Assembly: GCA_964463135.1 (NCBI GenBank)
Contig: CAYXBA010000019.1
Span: 1 to 64,000 of the forward strand
Source: UBA6898 sp964463135
Lineage (GTDB): Bacteria > Nitrospirota > Thermodesulfovibrionia > Thermodesulfovibrionales > UBA6898
Reading direction: 5' to 3'
DNA: 64,000 nucleotides
Below the pieces are notes generated by a model, which had not been told where the DNA came from, ran no database searches, and saw nothing but the letters and a program-made list of their open reading frames with translations. Made by a program: the position numbers and the translations under genes. This document shows positions 1 through 6,450 of the stretch, in pieces (within the stretch, counting starts at the first letter, position 1; each line of letters starts with the position of its first letter).

Positions 1-7
1 TCTTCAT
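1..7 (-). CDS. start of a fifth cassette gene, cut by the window edge
   Basis: Reading leftwards from the attC core at 51-57, a strong Shine-Dalgarno (AAAAGGAGAC, 12-21) sits six bases before an ATG at 5-7, giving Met-Lys before the sequence ends. The position just after an attC site is where a cassette gene should begin. Only two codons are visible, so nothing can be said about the product. Confidence 0.45.
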
Positions 8-50
8 CTATGTCTCCTTTTCTTCTGTTCTGTTGCAGGTTTTATCAGAC

Positions 51-141
51 AGCTAACGAGATGCGTCACCCGCGCGGCCAAGCGCTTTTGCCAAAACCAA
101 ACCAGCACTATTCCGCGTCGGTGTGGGCGCAGGTGTTATGT
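51..141 (-). other. attC site of cassette 4
   Basis: Minus-strand core-like boxes are ACATAAC (135-141, R'' position) and GTTAGCT (51-57, R' position), 91 bp end to end. Between them the arms are imperfectly complementary. The site lies directly after the stop of the gene at 163-948. It is the least canonical of the four sites: both boxes deviate at one position from GTTRRRY. It is supported mainly by position and by the cassette start following it. Confidence 0.6.
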
Positions 142-162
142 TTTCTTTATTTCTTATTTGCT

Positions 163-948
163 TTACCTCGCGGAATCGGCAACCCTGACCGCCTCCATAA
201 AATGTTTTGTAATGCCGACGAGAAAGACTGATGCTATGAAAAGACTGGAAAAGGCTAGAAAGAAGAAGATCATGTCGTACTTGCTGAAGTGCATCAGTTG
301 ATCGGCGGCAATAGTGGCAGCAATACCGCAGAACAGACAGAAAATTAAATATCTTTTCGTTTTGTCTGGTCCTGATGCGCTCGCCGTTGTATAAGTTTGC
401 GGTATCTCGTGGATAAAGGTTTCTATCTTTTTGCCCTTAATTAATGCCGCGATTCCGTAAGCAAAAAGTCCCAAACTTGAAATCACGGGAATGGCGGGGC
501 GACCCGAGTGAAATAGAGTAGAAAGAAACAACAAGAGTGCCATGGCGAGCAGTATTTTTGAGCCGATTTGTTTTGTGAAGAATGAGGGCTTTTCAATCTC
601 CTCCCATGCCTTCGGCTCTTTTATTCCTATTTGCCTTTCTTTATAGTCTTGAATCATATGATCACTCACAAGACTAATCCGCATTTGAAGTAATTTGTAA
701 CTTAAGAAAAGCCAGACCCACCAGAAAAGCATGAGCAATTCAATAAGAGAAAACACATATTGAGATGTCGTTGGATTCCATGAAAGTAGAGCATCGACTT
801 TGGAGCTCGGACCGCTCTGAAGTACCCAGAACGCGAAGCCGACATTGAATAATAAAAAGACGATAAAGAAAGCACCAAGCGCGACTATGATAGTCTGCCT
901 ATTTCGTTTTCGGTGGTCTTCTATTATTTCTTCTAATTTAGCAAACAT
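163..948 (-). CDS. cassette-borne multi-pass membrane protein of unknown function
   Basis: This 261-residue protein has a charged N-terminus (KLEEIIEDHRKRNRQ) and about six hydrophobic segments: residues about 20-42, 65-85, 130-150, 153-170, 200-217 and 225-247. It has no signal peptide and no motif I recognise. The ATG (946-948) lies inside the R' core box of the neighbouring attC (GTTATGT), so the cassette junction itself supplies the start codon. No Shine-Dalgarno precedes it, and translation may depend on a recombination-created context or coupling. AT-richness is higher than in the chromosomal genes to the right, as expected for an acquired cassette. I do not recognise the family. Confidence 0.7.
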   Translation of the reverse strand: MFAKLEEIIEDHRKRNRQTIIVALGAFFIVFLLFNVGFAFWVLQSGPSSKVDALLSWNPTTSQYVFSLIELLMLFWWVWLFLSYKLLQMRISLVSDHMIQDYKERQIGIKEPKAWEEIEKPSFFTKQIGSKILLAMALLLFLSTLFHSGRPAIPVISSLGLFAYGIAALIKGKKIETFIHEIPQTYTTASASGPDKTKRYLIFCLFCGIAATIAADQLMHFSKYDMIFFFLAFSSLFIASVFLVGITKHFMEAVRVADSAR

Positions 949-1007
949 AACGTAAAGTTAAGGGGCGCCGCGCTTGCGCGGCGTCCCGTTTGAACGACGG
1001 GTTGGGT
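945..1007 (-). other. attC site of cassette 3
   Basis: A 63-bp imperfect palindrome on the minus strand, from ACCCAAC (1001-1007) to GTTATGT (945-951). The central stem pairs GGGACGCCGCGC with GCGCGGCGCCCC around a two-base loop. It closely resembles the familiar short attC pattern with CGTTCAA followed by a GC-rich stem and TTAAC. The R' box overlaps the start codon of the next cassette gene. Confidence 0.85.
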
Positions 1008-1016
1008 GCTATTTTT

Positions 1017-1442
1017 TCAAAACGGGAATTCGTCATGCCTTGTTACTGCTTTGATTTCTGAATCTTCCCTAAAGAGTTTCTCCAAGTCATCCATGATCTT
1101 CAATACATTCTTCGATACGTCTATGCTCCTGAATTTTGACCAAGACCATTTTTTTTCGTTTCGAATTGAAGGAAGGATTGCATATCCTTCTGGATCATTT
1201 TTCGCGTCAGGGTCTGAATATATACAAAGCCCCATCATAAAACCATTGTCTTCAACTTCAAGCCACCATCCCCAGTCTTCGGGGTTGAAGGATGGGACCT
1301 TAATGCCGACTTTTGGGAGATTGTGTTCTAGGTATATACACAATGCCTTCCCGTACATTCTTTCATTTACGATCTCGTCGTCCTCTCCTTCAAGGATAGG
1401 AAATTTCTTTGTTTCAATTGCCATACAGGAACGAGGAATCAT
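1017..1442 (-). CDS. conserved hypothetical cassette protein
   Basis: A soluble acidic protein of about 141 residues with no signal peptide or membrane segment. Distinctive stretches are WGWWLEVEDNG, the middle LCIYSDPDAKNDPEGYAI, KKWSWSKFRSIDVS and a C-terminal TRHDEFPF. The clustered Trp/Asp/Gly pattern looks like a conserved small family rather than a random ORF, but I cannot name a function. I chose the ATG at 1440-1442, preceded by GGGTGAC. An in-frame TTG exists at 1452-1454 inside the attC core, and a later ATG at about 1424 has no ribosome site. Confidence 0.7.
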   Translation of the reverse strand: MIPRSCMAIETKKFPILEGEDDEIVNERMYGKALCIYLEHNLPKVGIKVPSFNPEDWGWWLEVEDNGFMMGLCIYSDPDAKNDPEGYAILPSIRNEKKWSWSKFRSIDVSKNVLKIMDDLEKLFREDSEIKAVTRHDEFPF

Positions 1443-1448
1443 ATTGTC

Positions 1449-1545
1449 ACCCAACGTAGCGTTTAGCCGCGGGGCGGGATGGCGCGGGCTGTGCCCTGCA
1501 CAGACCGTGACAGACCGAACCGTCGGCTACAACGCCTGGTTGGAT
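1449..1545 (-). other. attC site of cassette 2
   Basis: Bounded on the minus strand by ATCCAAC (1539-1545) and GTTGGGT (1449-1455), both perfect matches to the RYYYAAC/GTTRRRY consensus. It is 97 bp long with internal complementary arms. It lies between the stop of the gene at 1553 and the start of the next cassette gene, as expected. Confidence 0.85.
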
Positions 1546-1552
1546 TGCCTCT

Positions 1553-1951
1553 TCATTCCCAATAACTCTCTTTTCGCAAGAGCACGAAGTTCTTTTCTCC
1601 GTTTGGAGCAATGAACCCTTCTGAGAATGCGCACTTCATGCCTTTCTCGTCTATCACACCTATTAGGCGGGCGCCGCCGTAAGGCCCGCCCGCCGGAAAC
1701 AGTACTTCGAACTGTGCACCGGTAACCTTTGCAGGCAAAAGAATCGCCTCTGGGGACCCACCTTGTGCAACTTGAATCAATGCTTGGTACCCATTCTTTG
1801 AGGGAATAACGAGAATTTCTATTCCTAGCAAATCGCCAGCTTCTTGGTGCCAAGACAAATTGCTGTAGGTTCCGGTGATCTTGGGGGATGCTATCACCAA
1901 TGTTGCTGAACACAACACGAATGTGATCACGATTAGGATTTGTTTCATCAT
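1553..1951 (-). CDS. secreted cassette protein of unknown function
   Basis: About 132 residues. The N-terminus MMKQILIVITFVLCSATLVIA is a clear Sec signal peptide with likely cleavage after IAS. The mature part (about 108 residues) is rich in beta-type segments and small residues (ITGTYSNLSW, GGPYGGARLIGVIDEKG, ending LLRKESYWE), suggesting a small periplasmic beta-fold domain. I do not recognise a family. I start at the ATG pair (1946-1951), because the upstream in-frame TTG lies in the attC core. It is the second gene of the array, read away from the integrase. Confidence 0.7.
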   Translation of the reverse strand: MMKQILIVITFVLCSATLVIASPKITGTYSNLSWHQEAGDLLGIEILVIPSKNGYQALIQVAQGGSPEAILLPAKVTGAQFEVLFPAGGPYGGARLIGVIDEKGMKCAFSEGFIAPNGEKNFVLLRKESYWE

Positions 1952-1963
1952 CTTTCTATTACA

Positions 1964-2038
1964 ATCCAACGTAAAGGTAAGGGGCTGTGCTTTAGCGCAG
2001 TCCCAGCCCGAAGGGCGAACTTGACCGAAGGGTTAGAT
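1964..2038 (-). other. attC site of cassette 1
   Basis: A 75-bp site on the minus strand with perfect core boxes: ATCTAAC (2032-2038) and GTTGGAT (1964-1970). The internal stem pairs GGGACTGCGC with GCACAGCCCC around TAAA, plus a smaller CCCTTCGGG hairpin. It lies directly after the stop codon at 2040. Confidence 0.9.
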
Positions 2039-2039
2039 T

Positions 2040-2369
2040 TCATTGTGCAGGCTCATATTTGTTTTTGTAGGACTTGAATTTGGCCAATTGCTCATTGGTT
2101 ATCTCCGAGCGTGGCAACCAGTAAACCACACGCTTCATTTCCTTTGAAAATAAACTCCCAGCATGGACTGCTGTTTCATACTCGATATAAACACGGCCTC
2201 GTGTCTCTCCAATGAAGGACGCCCAAAATGCCGAATTCATGCCACTTGCTGCACTAAGGAGCATATCTATGTCTTTTTGATTTGCTCTCTCGATAGATTC
2301 AGCACTTGCGCTTTTTGAGATGGTCGCCACCAACAAGATGACAGATATGAGGACAAGATATTTACGCAC
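2040..2369 (-). CDS. first-cassette secreted small protein
   Basis: About 109 residues from a GTG at 2367-2369, preceded by GCGAGGC with good spacing. The N-terminus RKYLVLISVILLVATISKSASA is a Sec signal peptide. The mature part (ESIERANQKDIDMLLSAASG onwards) is short, charged and without a recognised motif, ending in a KSYKNKYEPAQ tail. An upstream in-frame TTG falls in the attI core and is unlikely to be used. As the cassette nearest attI it is the last integrated and the best placed for expression from an integron promoter. Confidence 0.65.
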   Translation of the reverse strand: MRKYLVLISVILLVATISKSASAESIERANQKDIDMLLSAASGMNSAFWASFIGETRGRVYIEYETAVHAGSLFSKEMKRVVYWLPRSEITNEQLAKFKSYKNKYEPAQ

Positions 2370-2399
2370 GTTTAAGCCTCGCAAGTCCTTTGTTGTGAA

Positions 2400-2568
2400 A
2401 TCTAACAATTACTATACCCCGAGGGCTTTTTTAGCTTCATTGCCAAAATAGTATCATATCCAGAAATCATTGAGAAGAAAAATATGCTGTAAAAACAATT
2501 AGGTCGAAATTGAGGTGCATGGTAATCTATGGGTATTACGGACTAAATGTAAGGATGGTAATTTATGG
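2400..2568 (-). other. attI region with core site and direct repeats
   Basis: A perfect core box GTTAGAT (minus strand, 2400-2406) marks the attI/cassette-1 junction. Between it and the integrase start are two 14-bp direct repeats, ATGGTAATCTATGG (2519-2532) and ATGGTAATTTATGG (2555-2568), spaced 36 bp. Direct repeats upstream of the core are integrase-binding sites in the class 1 attI site, so these are candidate equivalents, though the second overlaps the intI start codon. A weak leftward promoter for the cassettes (TTTACA, 16 bp, AATGAT) can be drawn here. Confidence 0.6.
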
Positions 2569-3125
2569 CAAAATCTGCAAACAACATGAATATCATACTT
2601 CCTGAGTTTCAAACCTTCCTTAGGGACCGGCATTTGGCCCCAGAGAAAAATGTGCCTTTCCTGGCTTATTGGGTAAGCCGCTTTCTGACCTTTGGCCGCA
2701 AGAAGGACATTTCTACGGATGATTATAATGAGGTGACCGTAATCGAGTTTCTTGATCTGTTGCGTGCGAATGAGAAAACCCTCGACTGGCAACCGCGTCA
2801 GGCTGACGACGCACTCAAGCTCTATTATTTCCACTATCTCGGAAAAGCTGGCCCAAAGCTCCCGGACGCCATAGCAAGCGTGGAATCCCCGGACGCACTT
2901 AAAGAAGTCACGCGACTTATCAGATTGCGACACTATTCCTACAGCACGGAGCAAACCTATCTCCATTGGATAAAACGTTTTATTTCGTATGCAGTCACTC
3001 CGGAAAGGCGGCTTTCTGATCTGACCACAGAGGATTTCAAGAATTTCTTAACTCATCTCGCCATGAAGCAAAGGGTGTCAGCCTCGACCCAGAATCAGGC
3101 GTTCTTGCCAGCATTGAGCAATTAG
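2565..3125 (+). pseudogene. intI: integron integrase, N-terminal fragment
   Basis: About 180 residues match a tyrosine recombinase of the integron class: an N-terminal extension, then the SAM-like core-binding domain (about 113-180) with RLRHYSYSTEQTYLHWIKRF, FLTHLA and VSASTQNQA, typical of IntI. Homology stops after NQAF (about 3104), where the frame runs into a foreign sequence and a stop. All of the catalytic domain up to the last about 50 residues is missing, including the first catalytic Arg, the integron-specific insertion and the RHS box. The C-terminal remnant lies at 3488-3643. Start ATG 2565 follows AAGGATGG. The fragment may bind DNA but cannot recombine it. Confidence 0.85.
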
Positions 3126-3165
3126 CGCTAAGCTCTAAGCCGAATACTAAGGCAGGAGAGAACTG

Positions 3166-3552
3166 ATGAAAGACTTTCGAAACCTTAAAGTATGGGAGAG
3201 AGGTCATAAGCTGACCTTATCTATTTACAAAATCACCGCAGAATTTCCCCGAGAAGAAATTTATGGGCTCACAAGTCAGATACGGCGTGCCTCTGCCTCT
3301 ATACCGACAAATATCGCTGAAGGATGCGGCAGAAGCAGGGATACAGAACTTGCCAGATTTATTGAGATTGCTATAGGTTCAACCAGTGAGCTTGAATATC
3401 TGCTCTTGCTCTGTCATGATCTTGAACTTATTAATGTGTCAAACTTCGAGTTCTTGCTCACAGAGACTGTTGAGGTAAAAAAGATGCTTTGCCACGCACC
3501 TGCTCCAGAGCGGGGTGAACATCAGGGAGGTGCAGAGCCTGCTGGGTCATAA
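3166..3552 (+). CDS. four-helix-bundle S23-like (23S rRNA intervening-sequence) protein inserted in intI
   Basis: 128 residues. Residues 1-107 match the small four-helix-bundle family of proteins encoded in 23S rRNA intervening sequences: FRNLKVWERGHKL at the start, then FPREEIYGLTSQIRRASASIPTNIAEG, the family signature, and a helix with ELARFIEIAIGSTSELEYLL. The gene has its own AGGAGAG ribosome site. After VKKML the frame runs into the integrase remnant out of frame, adding about 20 foreign residues (CHAPAPERGEHQGG...) in place of the usual Lys-rich end, so the bundle is nearly complete with an altered tail. The biochemical role of this family is not established. Confidence 0.85.
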   Translation: MKDFRNLKVWERGHKLTLSIYKITAEFPREEIYGLTSQIRRASASIPTNIAEGCGRSRDTELARFIEIAIGSTSELEYLLLLCHDLELINVSNFEFLLTETVEVKKMLCHAPAPERGEHQGGAEPAGS

Positions 3553-3643
3553 GAATCTGGAGACGACGATGATCTACACCCATGTGCTCAGGAATATGTC
3601 CAATGCCCCCAAAAGTCCGCTGGATGCCCTTTACGAACCATAA
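3488..3643 (+). pseudogene. intI: integron integrase, C-terminal remnant with active-site tyrosine
   Basis: Fifty-one codons in frame to a TAA at 3641-3643 read FATHLLQSGVNIREVQ, LLGHKNLETTMIYTHV and SPLDALYEP. These are the textbook end of an integron integrase, with the LLGH histidine and the nucleophilic Tyr of MIYTHV. The upstream RHS of the RHSFATHLL box is absent, so the junction lies exactly here. It overlaps the end of the four-helix-bundle ORF in another frame and has no start of its own. By comparison with full-length family members, roughly 180-190 codons of the original gene are gone. Confidence 0.9.
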
Positions 3644-3749
3644 CTGACGCCTGCCTGTATCGTGCTGCTTTGTCACCGTGCCATAGGAAAGGCTTATAGG
3701 GGCCGCGCTGCTTCTTCGTTCCATCTTCTCCTGCTGCCAGAGTCCCTGC

Positions 3750-3808
3750 TTGACAGAACTGGGAAGCCGCCGCAATAATAAACAGGTGTTCAGGTGAACA
3801 GTTGTTCA
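3750..3808 (+). promoter_or_regulatory. efflux-operon promoter with triple TGTTCA operator
   Basis: A near-consensus sigma-70 promoter: TTGACA (3750-3755), 18 bp, AATAAT (3774-3779), start near 3786. Overlapping the start are three alternating half-sites, TGTTCA (3787-3792), TGAACA (3795-3800) and TGTTCA (3803-3808), each two bases apart, making two overlapping palindromes. The tetR-family gene two positions into the operon makes autoregulation at this site the natural reading, which is inference. The remaining sequence between 3644 and 3836 shows no gene. Confidence 0.65.
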
Positions 3809-3836
3809 TCTCTGTGCTGATTAACCCTGATCTCCG

Positions 3837-3920
3837 ATGGGAAGAAAAAAACATATGCGCGATAATACGGCAGACCAGTTGCAGCCAGAGCGGACAGCAA
3901 TTCTCCAGGCGGCAGCGTGA
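3837..3920 (+). pseudogene. 27-codon ORF resembling a TetR N-terminus
   Basis: The ORF reads MGRKKHMRDNTADQLQPER then TAILQAAA and stops. The segment ERTAILQAA is the usual first helix of TetR regulators, and TADQ is shared with the start of the intact tetR at 5863. Its TGA overlaps the GTG start of the next gene (GTGA), so it could act as a coupled leader. I read it as a truncated duplicate of a regulator gene; a short genuine leader peptide is the alternative. Confidence 0.4.
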
Positions 3921-5866
3921 AGCAAGAGCGGGGCCGCTTTCTCATTCTGGGCGTCTTCTTCATCGCCTTCCTCTGCCTTTCCCTGATGACCCGCATCGTG
4001 CTGATGGTAAAAAGCCTGCGCGTCATGGACGCACACCCGCTGATGCTCCTGGAGGTCTACGGCACGGGATTTTTCTTTGACCTGGTGACCGCCGGGTATG
4101 TTGCGCTCCCCTTTGCCCTGTATCTGGTCCTGATGCCTGACCGGCTGTACCGGAGCAGGCTGCACCGCATCGGCATGTATATTGCCGTCTTCCTGGCCGC
4201 CTATCTCTTTATTTTCAGCAGTGTTGCCGAATATGTCTTTTTTGACGAGTTCGGCGTCAGGTTCAATTTCATTGCCGTAGATTATCTGCTCTATACCCAT
4301 GAGGTGGTGCAGAATATTATTGAATCATATCCCGTTCTGCCGATATTTGCGGCCATTGCCGCAGTTGCAGGCCTCACGGTATTTGTTATGCGCAGGAAAC
4401 TCCATGTGGCCCTTATGCAGGAGAGCAGCCTTGGCCAGCGGCTGAAACATGGCGCGGTCTTTCTTATCATCCCTGTTGCTGCTGCCGTGTTCGTGCACCT
4501 GCCGATGACGCATATATCTGCAAACAACTATGACAATGAACTTGCAGGCAACGGCATATACAGCCTTTTTGCGGCCTTCAGGAACAATAAGATCAATTAC
4601 GAGGAGTTCTATGCCTCACGGGACAGCAGGGATGTTTTCAAAGATCTGCGGACCCTGCTGCAGGAAGAGAACGCTGCCTTTGTGAGCAGCGATGCCTATG
4701 ACATTACCCGGAAGATCAGCGCGCAGGGCCCTGAAAGGAAGCTGAATGTGGTGGTGATCGTTGAGGAGAGCCTGAGCGCCCAGTTCCTCGGTGCCTTTGG
4801 CAATAAGCACGGCCTTACGCCAAACCTTGACCGCCTTGCAGAGGAGAGCGTCTTCTTTACAAATATGCATGCCACCGGAACAAGGACCGACCGCGGGCTT
4901 GAGGCGGTCAGCCTGTCCATCCCGCCGACGCCGGGCAGGTCCATGCTGAAGCGCGAGGAGAACGAGGACCTCTTTTCCTGGCCGGCGCTTATGAAGGGCC
5001 TGGGCTATGAGACGAAGTTCCTGTACGGCGGGTACGGGTACTTTGACAATATGAACTATTTCTTCAGCCATAACGGTGTGGACCATATCATCGACCGGGC
5101 GAAATTCTCCAAAGAAGAGATCGTCTTTGAAAATGCCTGGGGCGTAAGCGACGAGGACCTCTTCCGCAAGGCCATCGGGGAGTTCCGCCGCTCGCATGAA
5201 GGCGGCAAGCCCTTTTTTGGTCTTATCATGACAACCTCCAACCACAGACCCTACACGTACCCTGAAGGCAGGATCGACATCCCGTCCCATTCCGGCCGGA
5301 ACGGTGCGGTAAAGTATGCTGATCATGCCATCGGCACGTTTCTGCAGGATGCGGCGAAAGAGCCCTGGTTCCGCGACACGGTCTTTGTCCTTGTGGCTGA
5401 CCACTGTGCAAGCTCTGCCGGGAAGTCATCGCTGCCGGTGAAGAATTACGAGATACCGCTCTTCATCTTTTCTCCTGCTCATCTTGCTCCCCAATCGGTT
5501 GACCTGCTTGCGAGCCAGATCGATATTGCGCCGACCGTACTGGCCATGCTCAACATAAGTTATAATTCGCGGTTCTTCGGCAAGGACATGCTGCGGATGA
5601 AGCAGGAGCAGGAACGCGCCTTTATCGGGACCTATGAGAAACTGGGGTATCTGAAGCATAATACCCTGGTCATCCTGGACGTGAAAAAGGAGCATGACTT
5701 TTACCGGGTCAGCAGAGAGACAAAAAAGACCGTGACTGCCCCTCCTGACCAGGTGCTTCTGGACGAGGCGATCAGTTACTATCAGGGCGCGAGCTATCTA
5801 TTCGAGCACCGCCTGAACCGCTCCAATGGGGTTCAGCCGCAGGCGGCGGCCGAGGCAAAAAGATGA
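3917..5866 (+). CDS. LTA-synthase/MdoB-family membrane phosphotransferase-like protein
   Basis: 649 residues. Five hydrophobic segments fill residues about 10-190, followed by a large extracytoplasmic alkaline-phosphatase/sulfatase-fold domain (about 270-570). Visible motifs are NVVVIVEES (metal ligand Glu), the GTRTDRGLEA segment carrying the likely catalytic Thr, TTSNHRPY and VLVADHCAS. Proteins of this class (LtaS, MdoB/OpgB, sulfatases) move phosphoglycerol or phosphoethanolamine groups onto envelope polymers; the substrate here is unknown. GTG start at 3917 follows AGGCGGC and overlaps the short ORF before it; the stop overlaps the ATG of tetR (ATGA). Being first gene of an efflux operon is unusual. 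Confidence 0.85.
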   Translation: MKQERGRFLILGVFFIAFLCLSLMTRIVLMVKSLRVMDAHPLMLLEVYGTGFFFDLVTAGYVALPFALYLVLMPDRLYRSRLHRIGMYIAVFLAAYLFIFSSVAEYVFFDEFGVRFNFIAVDYLLYTHEVVQNIIESYPVLPIFAAIAAVAGLTVFVMRRKLHVALMQESSLGQRLKHGAVFLIIPVAAAVFVHLPMTHISANNYDNELAGNGIYSLFAAFRNNKINYEEFYASRDSRDVFKDLRTLLQEENAAFVSSDAYDITRKISAQGPERKLNVVVIVEESLSAQFLGAFGNKHGLTPNLDRLAEESVFFTNMHATGTRTDRGLEAVSLSIPPTPGRSMLKREENEDLFSWPALMKGLGYETKFLYGGYGYFDNMNYFFSHNGVDHIIDRAKFSKEEIVFENAWGVSDEDLFRKAIGEFRRSHEGGKPFFGLIMTTSNHRPYTYPEGRIDIPSHSGRNGAVKYADHAIGTFLQDAAKEPWFRDTVFVLVADHCASSAGKSSLPVKNYEIPLFIFSPAHLAPQSVDLLASQIDIAPTVLAMLNISYNSRFFGKDMLRMKQEQERAFIGTYEKLGYLKHNTLVILDVKKEHDFYRVSRETKKTVTAPPDQVLLDEAISYYQGASYLFEHRLNRSNGVQPQAAAEAKR

Positions 5867-6450
5867 GCATGAAACGGCGCACAGCCGATCAGTCACGGGG
5901 GATCATTCTCCGGGCTGCCAGCGATGTCTTTGCAGAGCGCGGGTATGAGAAGGCCTCGATCCGCGAGGTGGCAAAGCGCGCAGGCATCAGCATAGGAGGC
6001 ATCTATATCTACTTCAGGAACAAGGAGGAGCTCTATACCGGCCTGATGCGGTCGCAGATGACGGAATTCCTCGGCCACGTCGAGGCGCTTCGTGAAGAAC
6101 CGCCCCTGGCAGCGTTGCGGAAGCTTATCGATCTGTACATCAAGCTTGCCGTCACAAAGACGAAGATGCTCTCGACCAGCATCAAGGAGTATGACCTGGA
6201 GTTCAGACGGCCGATCAGGCATCGTTTTTTCAGCGCCCAGCACGGGATCATCACCGATATCCTGAGGAAGGGGATGCAGAGCGGCATTCTGCGCCCGATG
6301 GACTGCTCCGGGACAGCGCTGATCATCCTGGTGACACTGAGGGGCGCTATCCTCGGGTACCTGACCGGTGATATCAGAAGACCGAAGGCGTATGCCAAAT
6401 CACTCTACGTATTCTTTCTCGAGGGGATAAGGAGTCAACACGATGGATAA
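5863..6450 (+). CDS. TetR-family transcriptional repressor
   Basis: 195 residues. The N-terminal HTH (about 8-55) has the standard pattern: SRGIILRAASDVFAERGYEKASIREVAKRAG and a recognition helix ending YIYFRNKEELY. The C-terminal helical part (60-195) is a variable ligand/dimer domain. The gene overlaps its neighbours on both sides (4 bp with the sulfatase-like gene, 8 bp with the RND adaptor), so it is co-translated with the pump it most likely represses. Probable operator: the TGTTCA triple site at 3787-3808. The inducer is not predictable. Confidence 0.9.
   Translation: MSMKRRTADQSRGIILRAASDVFAERGYEKASIREVAKRAGISIGGIYIYFRNKEELYTGLMRSQMTEFLGHVEALREEPPLAALRKLIDLYIKLAVTKTKMLSTSIKEYDLEFRRPIRHRFFSAQHGIITDILRKGMQSGILRPMDCSGTALIILVTLRGAILGYLTGDIRRPKAYAKSLYVFFLEGIRSQHDG

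Larger units (their letters stand above)
1..3643 (-). mobile_element. chromosomal integron, attI-proximal cassettes plus broken integrase
   Basis: Four complete cassettes (roughly 57-950, 951-1454, 1455-1969, 1970-2405) and the start of a fifth all read on the minus strand. Each holds one ORF followed by a palindromic site bounded by GTTRRRY-type core boxes. The array ends at a core box (2400-2406) facing a divergent plus-strand integron integrase at 2565. This layout, with intI diverging from co-oriented cassettes, is the classic integron arrangement. The integrase is disrupted (see 2565-3643), so the platform is probably immobile unless another integrase acts on it. The array continues past the left edge. 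Confidence 0.85.

Noticed and set aside
1527..1913. 128-codon alternative frame over cassette 2
   Set aside because: Arg-rich, without start signals; the other frame has a signal peptide and ends at the attC site.
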